Below, in pieces: positions 16,124 to 23,430 of a DNA stretch of 64,000 nucleotides (position 1 is its first letter; the number at the start of each line of letters is the position of its first letter). Under the pieces are notes generated by a model. The model worked only from the letters and a program-made list of their open reading frames with translations. It ran no database searches and had not been told where the DNA came from. The DNA is from Streptomyces sp. V1I1 (GTDB taxonomy: Bacteria > Actinomycetota > Actinomycetes > Streptomycetales > Streptomycetaceae). The stretch covers positions 2,722,501 to 2,786,500 of the forward strand of contig NZ_JAUSZH010000001.1 of assembly GCF_030817355.1 (NCBI RefSeq), given 5' to 3'. A program made the position numbers and the translations under genes.

Positions 16124-16714
16124 ATGTCCCCACCCATGTCCGCGAACAGCTTCCTCGACGCACTGCGCGACGAAGGGCTGACGGTCGTCCAAGTCGGCGA
16201 CTGGCGTACGCACAACCGCAACCACAAGGGCCCGTGGGGCCCGGTCCACGGCGTGATGATCCACCACACCGTCACCAAGGGCACCGCGAACACCGTCCGC
16301 ATCTGCCGGGACGGCTACGCCAGCCTGCCGGGGCCGCTGTGCCACGGCGTCATCGCCAAGGACGGCAAGGTCCATCTCGTCGGTTACGGCCGCGCCAACC
16401 ACGCCGGGCTCGGCGACGACGATGTGCTGCGCGCCGTCATCGCGGAGAGGGCACTCCCCGCGGACAACGAGGCGAACACCGACGGAAACCGCCACTTCTA
16501 CGGCTTCGAGTGCGAGAACCTCGGCGACGGCAAGGATCCGTGGCCGGCCGTCCAGCTGGAGGCGATCGAGAAAGCAGCCGCGGCGATCTGCCGCCGTCAC
16601 GGCTGGAACGAGCGCTCTGTCATCGGCCACCTCGAATGGCAGCCGGGAAAGGTCGATCCCCGGGGCTTCACGATGAACTCCATGCGCGGACGGATCCACG
16701 AACGTCTGACGTGA
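16124..16714 (+). CDS. N-acetylmuramoyl-L-alanine amidase-domain protein (Amidase_2/PGRP fold)
   Basis: The 196-residue protein has the type 2 amidase fold: GVMIHHTVTKG with a zinc His, LPGPLCHGVIAKDGKVHLVGYGRANHAG, an ECENLGDG segment, and the zinc/catalytic end VIGHLEWQPGKVDP. It is probably a zinc peptidoglycan amidase. No signal peptide is evident, so it may act on recycled muropeptides, be phage-derived, or leave without Sec. AAGGAG stands 8 nt before the ATG. It is divergent from the encapsulin operon across 266 bp. Confidence 0.85.
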   Translation: MSPPMSANSFLDALRDEGLTVVQVGDWRTHNRNHKGPWGPVHGVMIHHTVTKGTANTVRICRDGYASLPGPLCHGVIAKDGKVHLVGYGRANHAGLGDDDVLRAVIAERALPADNEANTDGNRHFYGFECENLGDGKDPWPAVQLEAIEKAAAAICRRHGWNERSVIGHLEWQPGKVDPRGFTMNSMRGRIHERLT

Positions 16715-16755
16715 CCACCTGACGTGACAAGACCGCCTGACGTGACAATGGGTGC

Positions 16756-17664
16756 GTGACCCGGAAAGCGCTCGACCTCACCACGGCCCTGCGGCCGCGA
16801 CTCCCGTCGCCGCTGCAGCCGGTCGAGGACGAGCGCTTCAGCCGGCGCGGCATACGTCTTCTGCTCAAGCGAGACGACCTGATACACCCGGACCTCCCGG
16901 GCAACAAGTGGCGCAAACTCGCCCCGAACCTCCACGCGGCGGCGGGCCGTCCGCTCCTGACGTTCGGCGGCGCGTACTCCAACCACCTGCGTGCGACGGC
17001 CGCGGCGGGCCGCCTGCTGGGCTTTGAGACGATCGGCGTGGTCCGCGGCGACGAGCTGGCCTCCCGTCCCCTCAACCCGTCCCTGACCCAGTGCGCGGCG
17101 GACGGTATGCACCTGCTCTTCGTCGACCGCGCGACGTACCGCGCGAAGGACGAGCCGGAGGTTCTGGCCGAAATCCTGCGGGCGGTCCCGGGCGACGTCT
17201 ACGTCGTCCCCGAAGGCGGCAGCAACGCCCTCGCCGCCCAGAGTTGCGCCGCCCTCGGCCACGAGCTCCTCCACCTCGCCGACGTCGTCGCCGTCGCCTG
17301 CGGCACCGGCGGAACCCTCGCCGGACTCGCCGCCGGCCTGACGCCCGGGCAGCGCGCCATCGGATTCCCCGTCCTCAAGGGCGGCTTCCTCGCCACCGAG
17401 ATACACGGCCTCCAGGACGAGGCCTTCGGCGGGCCGGCCGGCGACTGGTCGCTCGACGACCGCTTCCACTTCGGCGGATACGCCCGTACCGCCCCCCGAC
17501 TCGACGCCTTCGCCGACGACTTCGAGGCCCGCCACCAGCTCCCCGTCGAGCGTGTCTACGTCGCCAAGATGCTCTATGGCCTGACCACCCTCGCCGCCGA
17601 CGGCGCCTTCCCGCCCGGCACCGCCGTCGCCGCTGTCATCACCGGTCAGGAATCCTCCCGGTAG
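16756..17664 (+). CDS. PLP-dependent D-cysteine desulfhydrase / ACC deaminase family protein
   Basis: The 302-residue tryptophan-synthase-beta-fold enzyme has the PLP lysine in DLPGNKWRKL near 48-57, TFGGAYSNHLRATAAAGRLLG and a phosphate loop VACGTGGTLAGLAAGL. It belongs to the ACC deaminase/D-cysteine desulfhydrase subgroup. Without the residues that define true ACC deaminases, desulfhydrase-type activity is more likely. The GTG start has no clear ribosome site. The last 19 bp overlap the convergent antiporter gene. Confidence 0.87.
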   Translation: MTRKALDLTTALRPRLPSPLQPVEDERFSRRGIRLLLKRDDLIHPDLPGNKWRKLAPNLHAAAGRPLLTFGGAYSNHLRATAAAGRLLGFETIGVVRGDELASRPLNPSLTQCAADGMHLLFVDRATYRAKDEPEVLAEILRAVPGDVYVVPEGGSNALAAQSCAALGHELLHLADVVAVACGTGGTLAGLAAGLTPGQRAIGFPVLKGGFLATEIHGLQDEAFGGPAGDWSLDDRFHFGGYARTAPRLDAFADDFEARHQLPVERVYVAKMLYGLTTLAADGAFPPGTAVAAVITGQESSR

Positions 17665-19241
17665 GCCGCCGCCTCCTCCAGATCGAGACGGCGCAGCAGC
17701 GTACGCATCATCTCGTCGTCGATCCGCCGCTGGTCCCGCAGCTGTACGAAGACCTCGCGCTCGGCCTCGATCATCTCCCGCGCCAGCCGCCGGTAAGTGT
17801 CGTCCGCCGACTCCCCGGTCACCGGGTTCACCGCCCCGAGCCGCTCCCACACGGCGTTCCGCCGCCGCTCCAGCACCGTCCGCAGCCGGTCCGCCAGCGG
17901 CTGCGGAAGCGCGTTGCGCTCGTCCGCCAGCAGCTCGTCCAGCCGCTGCTCCGCCGCCCGTGAGGCCTGGCTCTGCGCCTGCGCCTCGGCGAGCGTCTCG
18001 GCTTGCGGGTCGCGCCCCGGCACCTTCAGCGCCCGGATCAGCGCCGGCAGCGTGAGCCCCTGGATCACCAACGTCCCGATCACCGTCGTGAAGGTCAGGA
18101 ACAGCACCAGGTTCCGCGCCGGGAACGGCTCGCCGCCCGCCGTGGCCAGCGGGATCGAGAAGGCGATCGCCAGCGAGACGACCCCGCGCATCCCGGCCCA
18201 GCCCACGATCACCGGCGCGGTCCAGTTGGTGTCCGGCTCGCGCTTCCTGATCCGCGGCGAAAGTGCGCGCGGCAGGAAGGTGGCCGGGAAGACCCAGACG
18301 AACCGCACCACCACCACGGCGACGAAGACCCCGACCGCGTACCAGAGCGTCTCGCCCGCCGAGTAGCCGCCGAGGCCCTGCACCACGTACGGCAACTGCA
18401 ACCCGATCAGCGCGAAGACCGACGACTCCAGGATGAACGCGACCATCTTCCAGACCGCCCCCTCCTGCAGCCGGGTCTCGAAGTCGACCTGCCAGGAGTG
18501 GTGCCCCAGATAGAGCGCGACGACGACCACGGCGAGGACGCCGGACGCCCCGACGCGCTCGGCGGCCGCGTAGGCGACGAAGGGAATCAGCAGCGAGAGG
18601 GTGTTCTGCAGGAGTGCTTCCTTCAGATGCGTACGCAGCCAGTGGATCGGCACCATCAGCACCAGGCCGACGCCGATCCCGCCGAGCGACGCCAGCGCGA
18701 ACTCCCCGATGCCGCCGGCCCAGCTCGCGCCCTCCCCGACCGCCGCGGCCAGCGCCACCTTGTACGCGGTGATCGCGGTCGCGTCGTTCACCAGGGACTC
18801 GCCCTGCAGGATCGTCGTGAGCCGGTTCGGCAGCCCCAGCCGCCGGGCGATCGCGCTCGCGGCGACCGCGTCCGGCGGCGCGACGACCGCGCCAAGCACC
18901 AGCGCGGCGGTCAGCGGCAGATCCGGCACCAGCAGATAGGCGAGGTAACCCACAGCGACGGTCGCGAAGAGGGTATAGCCGACCGAGAGCAGTGCGACGG
19001 GCCGCAGATTGGCCCGCAGATCGAGGTACGAGCTGTCGAGCGCGGCCGTGTGCAGCAGCGGCGGCAGCACCAGGGGCAGCACGATGTGCGGGTCGAGCGT
19101 GTAGTCCGGCACCCCCGGCAGATACGCGCCGATCAGCCCCACGGTCACCAGCAGCAGCGGCGCCGGCACCGGTGTCCTGCGGGCCGCCCCGGCGATCGCG
19201 GCGCTCGCCGCGATCAGCGCGACCAGTGGCAATGGGTCCAT
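17646..19241 (-). CDS. Na+/H+ antiporter (CPA1 family)
   Basis: This proton-coupled cation exchanger sits in the membrane. The 531-residue protein has about 12 membrane segments, the conserved VVAPPDAVAASAIARRLGLP and GESLVNDATAITAYK motifs that hold the ion-binding aspartates, and GWAGMRGVVSLAIAFSIPL, typical of CPA1 antiporters. A cytoplasmic C-terminal tail of about 130 residues is helical and charged. The start MDPLPLVALIAAS at 19241 has GAGGGA upstream; a longer frame is open but non-homologous-looking. It is divergent from the UBP zinc-finger gene by 57 bp, so the two probably share a control region. Confidence 0.9.
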   Translation of the reverse strand: MDPLPLVALIAASAAIAGAARRTPVPAPLLLVTVGLIGAYLPGVPDYTLDPHIVLPLVLPPLLHTAALDSSYLDLRANLRPVALLSVGYTLFATVAVGYLAYLLVPDLPLTAALVLGAVVAPPDAVAASAIARRLGLPNRLTTILQGESLVNDATAITAYKVALAAAVGEGASWAGGIGEFALASLGGIGVGLVLMVPIHWLRTHLKEALLQNTLSLLIPFVAYAAAERVGASGVLAVVVVALYLGHHSWQVDFETRLQEGAVWKMVAFILESSVFALIGLQLPYVVQGLGGYSAGETLWYAVGVFVAVVVVRFVWVFPATFLPRALSPRIRKREPDTNWTAPVIVGWAGMRGVVSLAIAFSIPLATAGGEPFPARNLVLFLTFTTVIGTLVIQGLTLPALIRALKVPGRDPQAETLAEAQAQSQASRAAEQRLDELLADERNALPQPLADRLRTVLERRRNAVWERLGAVNPVTGESADDTYRRLAREMIEAEREVFVQLRDQRRIDDEMMRTLLRRLDLEEAAAYREDS

Positions 19242-19298
19242 CTCGCCGTCCCTCACGTCCGTCCGTACGTCCGTCACCCGCGTCGTAATCTGGCAATC

Positions 19299-19559
19299 AT
19301 GAGCGAGTGCGCGCATGTAGCAGAACTGCCCAGCCCCGAGCCGGTGCCGCTGAGCGAGACCTGCCTGGAGTGTCTGGCGGTCGGCAGCAATCCCGTACAG
19401 CTGCGACTCTGCCTGATCTGCGGCCTCGTGGGCTGCTGCGACTCCTCGCCCCTGCGGCACGCCACCGCGCACTTCGCGCAGGCCGGGCACCCCGTGATGC
19501 GAAGCTTCGAGCCGGGTGAGAGGTGGCGTTGGTGCTTTGTCGACGGTTCGATCGTCTGA
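19299..19559 (+). CDS. UBP-type zinc-finger protein
   Basis: The 86-residue protein is a stand-alone ZnF-UBP domain: CAHVAE at the start, CLECLAVGS, LRLCLICGLVGCCDSS, then HATAHFAQAGHPVMRSFEPG. In eukaryotes this fold binds the ubiquitin C-terminus; in actinobacteria the partner is unknown. It lies about 250 bp upstream of the anti-sigma/sigH pair. It might correspond to the ushY gene reported upstream of sigH in S. coelicolor, but I cannot confirm that. Confidence 0.85.
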   Translation: MSECAHVAELPSPEPVPLSETCLECLAVGSNPVQLRLCLICGLVGCCDSSPLRHATAHFAQAGHPVMRSFEPGERWRWCFVDGSIV

Positions 19560-19669
19560 CGCGTGGGTACGTCAATCCTCCGCCGGTTCCTCGTAATTGG
19601 GTGACGCAGACCTCTAGCCACTGTGTGTGCTCATATGCTTACCATGAGTGACAGCCACCGACTGGGGGT

Positions 19670-19710
19670 CCCGGCGACAGGGCACCATGGATCGCGATAG
19701 CGTCGCCGGG
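19670..19710 (+). promoter_or_regulatory. Leader hairpin upstream of the anti-sigma/sigH operon
   Basis: CCCGGCGAC (19670-19678) pairs perfectly with GTCGCCGGG (19702-19710) around a 23-nt loop. It contains the end of an 18-codon frame that begins at ATG 19644. The position, about 100 bp before the anti-sigma start, suits an attenuator or RNA-level control. Function is not shown. Confidence 0.4.
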
Positions 19711-19810
19711 CCAGTACCGGCTACGTACAGACCGACCGACTACGTAGCGACGGCTTCGGGATCTCCCCTCCCGTAGCCCCGAAAGAGCTTGTGCCACCTT
19801 GGAGGTGAGG

Positions 19811-20224
19811 GTGTCCCAGATCGCAGGCGAGCCCGGGACTCAGGACTTCGTGGAAGTCCGGCTGCCCGCTGCGGGTGCCTACCTGTCCGTGCTGCGTACG
19901 GCCACGGCCGGCCTCGCAGCGCGCTTGGACTTCACCCTCGACGAGATCGAGGATCTGCGGATCGCGGTCGACGAGGCGTGCGCGATCCTGCTGCAGCAGG
20001 CCGTCCCCGGTTCCGTTCTCAGCTGCGTCTTCCGACTCGTCGACGACTCGCTCGAGGTCACGGTCTCGGCGCCGACGACAGACGGCCGGGCGCCGGAGCG
20101 TGACACCTTCGCCTGGACGGTGCTCTCGGCACTGGCCGGCAAGGTCGACTCGACGGTCGCCGAAGACCGTACGGTCTCCATCAGCCTGTACAAACAGCGC
20201 GGCGCGGGACCCGGGCCGGCGTGA
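19811..20224 (+). CDS. Anti-sigma factor, RsbW-type serine kinase fold (PrsH/UshX-like)
   Basis: This GHKL-fold protein should bind the downstream SigH-type sigma factor and hold it inactive. The 137-residue protein has the N-box-like segment DEIEDLRIAVDEACAILLQQA near 48-68. The G-box is degenerate (ERDTFAWTVLSALAGKVD), as in several Streptomyces RsbW homologues. The GTG at 19811 is chosen for GGAGGTGAGG directly upstream; TTG at 19799 would contain that site. It overlaps the sigma gene by GTGA, so the two are translationally coupled. Confidence 0.88.
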   Translation: MSQIAGEPGTQDFVEVRLPAAGAYLSVLRTATAGLAARLDFTLDEIEDLRIAVDEACAILLQQAVPGSVLSCVFRLVDDSLEVTVSAPTTDGRAPERDTFAWTVLSALAGKVDSTVAEDRTVSISLYKQRGAGPGPA

Positions 20225-21159
20225 GGAACGGGGACGGTCCGGTGCGGAACGAGCCACCCGCGGTGACGGGCATCCCGGAACAGCAGGCGCGGCCGCACCC
20301 GGTGGACGGACTGGACGGACTTGACGGCCGGACGGCCGCGGCGGAGCAGGCAGAGCGGGCGGACCGTATGAGCGAGCACGTGCACGAGCAGCAGCACCAC
20401 GATCCACATGACCGCAGCGGGGCGCGGGCGATGTTCATCGAGCTGCGCAAGCTGCCCGACGGCTCGTCGCAGCGGGCGGAGCTGCGCAACCAACTGGTGC
20501 GTATGCATCTGCCACTGGTCGAGCATCTGGCGCGGCGCTTCCGCAACCGCGGCGAGCCGCTGGACGACCTGACGCAGGTCGCGACGATCGGCCTGATCAA
20601 GTCGGTGGACCGGTTCGATCCGGATCGGGGCGTCGAGTTCTCGACGTACGCGACACCGACGGTGGTCGGCGAGATCAAGCGCCACTTCCGCGACAAGGGC
20701 TGGGCGGTCCGGGTCCCGCGCCGCCTCCAGGAACTGCGGCTCGCCCTGACCACGGCGACGGCGGAACTGTCCCAGCAGCACGGCCGCTCCCCGACGGTCC
20801 ACGAGCTGGCGGAACGCCTGGGCATCTCGGAGGAGGAGGTCCTGGAGGGCCTGGAGTCCGCGAACGCGTACTCCACGCTGTCCCTGGACGTTCCCGACAC
20901 GGACGACGAGTCCCCGGCGGTGGCGGACACACTGGGCGCGGAGGACGAGGCCCTGGAGGGCGTCGAATACCGCGAGTCGCTGAAGCCGCTGCTGGAGGAC
21001 CTGCCACCGCGCGAGAAGCGGATCCTGCTGCTGAGGTTCTTCGGCAACATGACGCAGTCGCAGATCGCACAGGAGGTGGGCATCTCCCAGATGCACGTCT
21101 CCCGCTTGCTGGCCCGCACGCTGGCACAGCTCCGCGAGAAGCTCCTGGTGGAGGAGTAA
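20221..21159 (+). CDS. sigH: SigB/SigF/SigG-family RNA polymerase sigma factor, SigH-like
   Basis: This alternative sigma factor is for stress or development. The 312-residue protein has region 2 (LPLVEHLARRFRNRGEPLDD, region 2.2 LTQVATIGLIKSVDRFDPDRG), 2.4 STYATPTVVGEIKRHFRD, region 3 and region 4.2 MTQSQIAQEVGISQMHVSRLLARTL. A Gln/His/Asp-rich N-terminal extension of about 70 residues precedes region 1.2/2. Internal starts at 20368 (MSEHVHEQQ) and 20431 (MFIELRKL) could give the shorter isoforms known for S. coelicolor SigH. GTG overlaps the anti-sigma stop. The sigH name rests on family and synteny with wblE and das. Confidence 0.85.
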   Translation: MRNGDGPVRNEPPAVTGIPEQQARPHPVDGLDGLDGRTAAAEQAERADRMSEHVHEQQHHDPHDRSGARAMFIELRKLPDGSSQRAELRNQLVRMHLPLVEHLARRFRNRGEPLDDLTQVATIGLIKSVDRFDPDRGVEFSTYATPTVVGEIKRHFRDKGWAVRVPRRLQELRLALTTATAELSQQHGRSPTVHELAERLGISEEEVLEGLESANAYSTLSLDVPDTDDESPAVADTLGAEDEALEGVEYRESLKPLLEDLPPREKRILLLRFFGNMTQSQIAQEVGISQMHVSRLLARTLAQLREKLLVEE

Positions 21160-21234
21160 CCGGCCCGCGAGGCGTGGGGGCGGCCCCTCCCCACCGGGAG
21201 CCACCGGGCGACGTACCGCCCCGCGCGCGAGCGG

Positions 21235-21648
21235 TTACGCGTCGCGCGCGGGGCCGCGGATGCCCAGGGCCTCGGTCGTCGTCGGATTCACCAGCAGAGC
21301 CAGGCCCGTCACCGCGACCGCGGCCAGTGCGATGCCCAGCGGGATCAGCGCCCCGGACGCGCGCAGCAGCGTCCAGGCCGGGATCAGTGCCATCAGGTGT
21401 GTGATGATCGCCGGGCCGCGGCTCCAGCTGCGGCGTCGCAGCAGGCCCCGCGCCGCGGCCAGCGGGATCGCGCCGAGTGCGATCAGTGTCACTCCGCCCG
21501 TCTCCGCCTGCGCCGGACTGTCCGGCCGGCCGAGCAGGCCCATCACGAGCATGTAGACGCCGCACGCGACCAGTGCCAGGCCTTCCAGGCCGGACACCGC
21601 GGCCGCGGCGGTCAGGCGGGCAGGGCGGGGGGTCTGGTCAGCGCTCAT
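21235..21648 (-). CDS. Small four-helix integral membrane protein, unknown function
   Basis: The 137-residue protein begins MSADQTPRPARLTAAAAVSG and has four hydrophobic segments (ALVACGVYMLVMGLLG, VTLIALGAIPLAAARGLL, AIITHLMALIPAWTLL, IPLGIALAAVAVTGLALLV) separated by short charged loops, with RRRSWSRGP as the positive loop. It resembles widely distributed uncharacterised Streptomyces membrane proteins. It is convergent with sigH and divergent from the lipid kinase across 70 bp. Confidence 0.75.
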   Translation of the reverse strand: MSADQTPRPARLTAAAAVSGLEGLALVACGVYMLVMGLLGRPDSPAQAETGGVTLIALGAIPLAAARGLLRRRSWSRGPAIITHLMALIPAWTLLRASGALIPLGIALAAVAVTGLALLVNPTTTEALGIRGPARDA

Positions 21649-21718
21649 CCCAGCAGGGTAGCTGTCGTGGGCAGCCCTGGGCTGGGCCAGGTAAATCCCA
21701 CTGGGTACGCTGCTGCGC

Positions 21719-22687
21719 ATGCGCGCACTCCTCGTGGTCAATCCGGCAGCAACCACCACCAGTGCCCGCACTCGCGACGTACTCATCCACGCCCTCGCCA
21801 GCGAGATGAAGCTGGAGGTCGTGAACACGGAGTACCGCGGGCACGCACGCGACGTCGGCCGCCGGGCCGCGGAGTCCGACGACATGGATCTCGTCGTCGC
21901 CCTCGGCGGCGACGGCACCGTGAACGAGGTCGTCAACGGTCTGCTCCACCACGGCCCCGACCCCGACCGCCTCCCACGCCTCGCCGTCGTCCCCGGCGGC
22001 TCGACGAACGTCTTCGCCCGCGCCCTCGGCCTCCCGAACGACGCCGTCGAGGCGACCGGCGCCATCCTGGACGCACTGCGCGACCGGACCGAGCGGACGG
22101 TCGGCCTCGGTCTCGCGGCCGGCACCCCGGGCACCGACGACGAGGCGGTCCCCGCCCGCTGGTTCACCTTCTGCGCCGGACTCGGCTTCGACGCGAGCGT
22201 CATCGGCCGGGTCGAACAGCAGCGGGAGCGCGGCAAGCGGTCCACGCACGCCCTCTATATGCGCCAGGTGGTACGCCAGTTCCTGGACGAGCCCCACCGC
22301 CGGAACGGCCCGATCACCCTGGACCGCCCCGGCCAGGACCCGGTCACCGATCTTGTGCTCTCCATAATCTGCAACACCTCCCCCTGGACCTACCTGGGCA
22401 ATCGCCCGGTGTACGCGTCCCCGGAGGCCTCCTTCGACACCGCCCTGGACGTCGTCGCACTGTCCAAGATGTCGACCTCCGCCGTGGCCCGTTACGCGAC
22501 CCAGCTGCTCACTTCCACCCCCGAGCGCGGACCGCACGGCAAGCACGCGGTCACTCTCCACGACCTCACCGACTTCACCTTGAATTCGAAGGTTCCCCTC
22601 CCGTTCCAGATGGACGGTGACCACCTGGGACTCCGCACGAGCGTGACGTTCACAGGCGTACGCCGTGCACTGCGTGTGATTGTGTGA
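21719..22687 (+). CDS. Diacylglycerol kinase family lipid kinase
   Basis: The 322-residue protein is a YegS/DgkB-type lipid kinase that would phosphorylate diacylglycerol or a related lipid with ATP at the membrane surface. It has LLVVNPAATT at the N-terminus, the nucleotide loop VALGGDGTVNEVVNGL near 60-75, VVPGGSTNVFARALGLP near 100-116, and the beta-sandwich C-terminal domain ending in QMDGDHLG. No ribosome site precedes the ATG. TACGCT ends about 7 nt upstream, so the mRNA may be leaderless. Confidence 0.9.
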   Translation: MRALLVVNPAATTTSARTRDVLIHALASEMKLEVVNTEYRGHARDVGRRAAESDDMDLVVALGGDGTVNEVVNGLLHHGPDPDRLPRLAVVPGGSTNVFARALGLPNDAVEATGAILDALRDRTERTVGLGLAAGTPGTDDEAVPARWFTFCAGLGFDASVIGRVEQQRERGKRSTHALYMRQVVRQFLDEPHRRNGPITLDRPGQDPVTDLVLSIICNTSPWTYLGNRPVYASPEASFDTALDVVALSKMSTSAVARYATQLLTSTPERGPHGKHAVTLHDLTDFTLNSKVPLPFQMDGDHLGLRTSVTFTGVRRALRVIV

Positions 22688-23005
22688 GTGGAAGGGCCGA
22701 AAGTCCTTTAACTCGAACGTATGGGCTGGGCTCCACCCCATAGAAGTACGGCTGTGACCTAGCCGACACCGAGGAATCAAAAAAAACTTTCCGGAAGGGG
22801 TTGTATCCGCCGCCGAGGTTTGCGAATCTCTACATGGCGATCGGGACGGCCCGCAACATCGGCCCCACAGACCGCCAGAACCCCTCCTCAAACCTCAGGA
22901 CCACGCCAGTGCAACTGGCAGTCGGCCCTTCCCTTGCGGGGGGATTCGTGAAAGCGTTCACATTCACAAGCAACCCGCATGTAATACCAAGGAGAGGTAG
23001 CAGCC
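22688..23005. other. Intergenic leader upstream of wblE
   Basis: These 318 bp hold no supported gene. A terminator-like hairpin for the lipid kinase gene is at 22720-22742. An unusual run of eight A residues with flanking GGAATC and the palindrome TTCCGGAA lies at 22773-22796. A TTCACA (22957-22962) / TGTAAT (22980-22985) pair with 17-bp spacing resembles a vegetative promoter, but would start RNA almost at the ribosome site. The true wblE promoter is therefore probably further upstream, giving a long leader. Confidence 0.5.
22720..22742 (+). terminator. Terminator-like hairpin after the lipid kinase gene
   Basis: TATGGG-C-TGG pairs with CCA-C-CCCATA around a 3-nt loop, with one internal C/C mismatch. 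It lies 32 bp past the stop and has no U tract. Confidence 0.5.
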
Positions 23006-23263
23006 ATGGACTGGCGTCACAACGCCGTTTGCCGCGAGGAAGACCCCGAGCTCTTCTTCCCCATCGGCAACACTGGTCCTGCGCTGCTGCAGATCGAGGA
23101 AGCCAAGGCCGTCTGCCGTCGCTGCCCCGTCATGGAGCAGTGCCTGCAGTGGGCGCTCGAGTCCGGCCAGGACTCCGGCGTCTGGGGTGGCCTCAGCGAG
23201 GACGAGCGCCGCGCTATGAAGCGTCGTGCCGCTCGCAACCGGGCGCGTAACGCCAGCGCCTGA
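23006..23263 (+). CDS. wblE: WhiB-family iron-sulfur transcription factor WblE
   Basis: This redox-sensitive 4Fe-4S regulator is found throughout actinobacteria. The 85-residue protein has the cluster ligands Cys9, Cys37, Cys40 and Cys46, the GVWGG turn at 58-62 that contacts sigma region 4, and a basic C-terminal tail (RRAMKRRAARNRARN) for DNA. The start MDWRHNAVC has AAGGAGAGG upstream. Assignment to WblE rests on its short N-terminus and its place between sigH and the PdtaS-type kinase. A terminator at 23369-23400 separates it from the convergent kinase. Confidence 0.93.
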   Translation: MDWRHNAVCREEDPELFFPIGNTGPALLQIEEAKAVCRRCPVMEQCLQWALESGQDSGVWGGLSEDERRAMKRRAARNRARNASA

Positions 23264-23368
23264 CGCCAGCCCCTGCTACGAGCCTGAGCTTGGCGGCGCG
23301 TACAGAGAGTACGCACTCACCGCCTCCCGAGCCGCAGCGCGCAGTACCCCGAAGCGCACAAAGCTCTG

Positions 23369-23400
23369 AGCCCCGGACCGTGTACCTACGGTCCGGGGCT
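23369..23400. terminator. Bidirectional terminator between wblE and the histidine kinase
   Basis: A perfect 13-bp stem (23369-23381 with 23388-23400) has a 6-nt loop. It sits between convergent genes. Confidence 0.82.
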
Positions 23401-23430
23401 CGCTGCTGTTTCCGCACGCTACGGCTACGG

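Noticed and set aside
16597..19296. An 899-codon minus-strand open frame
   Set aside because: It runs antisense to the PLP enzyme and in the wrong frame of the antiporter. Its Gly/Arg/Ala-rich sequence has no recognisable fold.
22793..22842. SigR-type promoter upstream of wblE
   Set aside because: GGAAT/GTT-like motifs occur, but the spacings are 20-22 bp instead of 18, so they do not meet the consensus that the sigR promoter matches.
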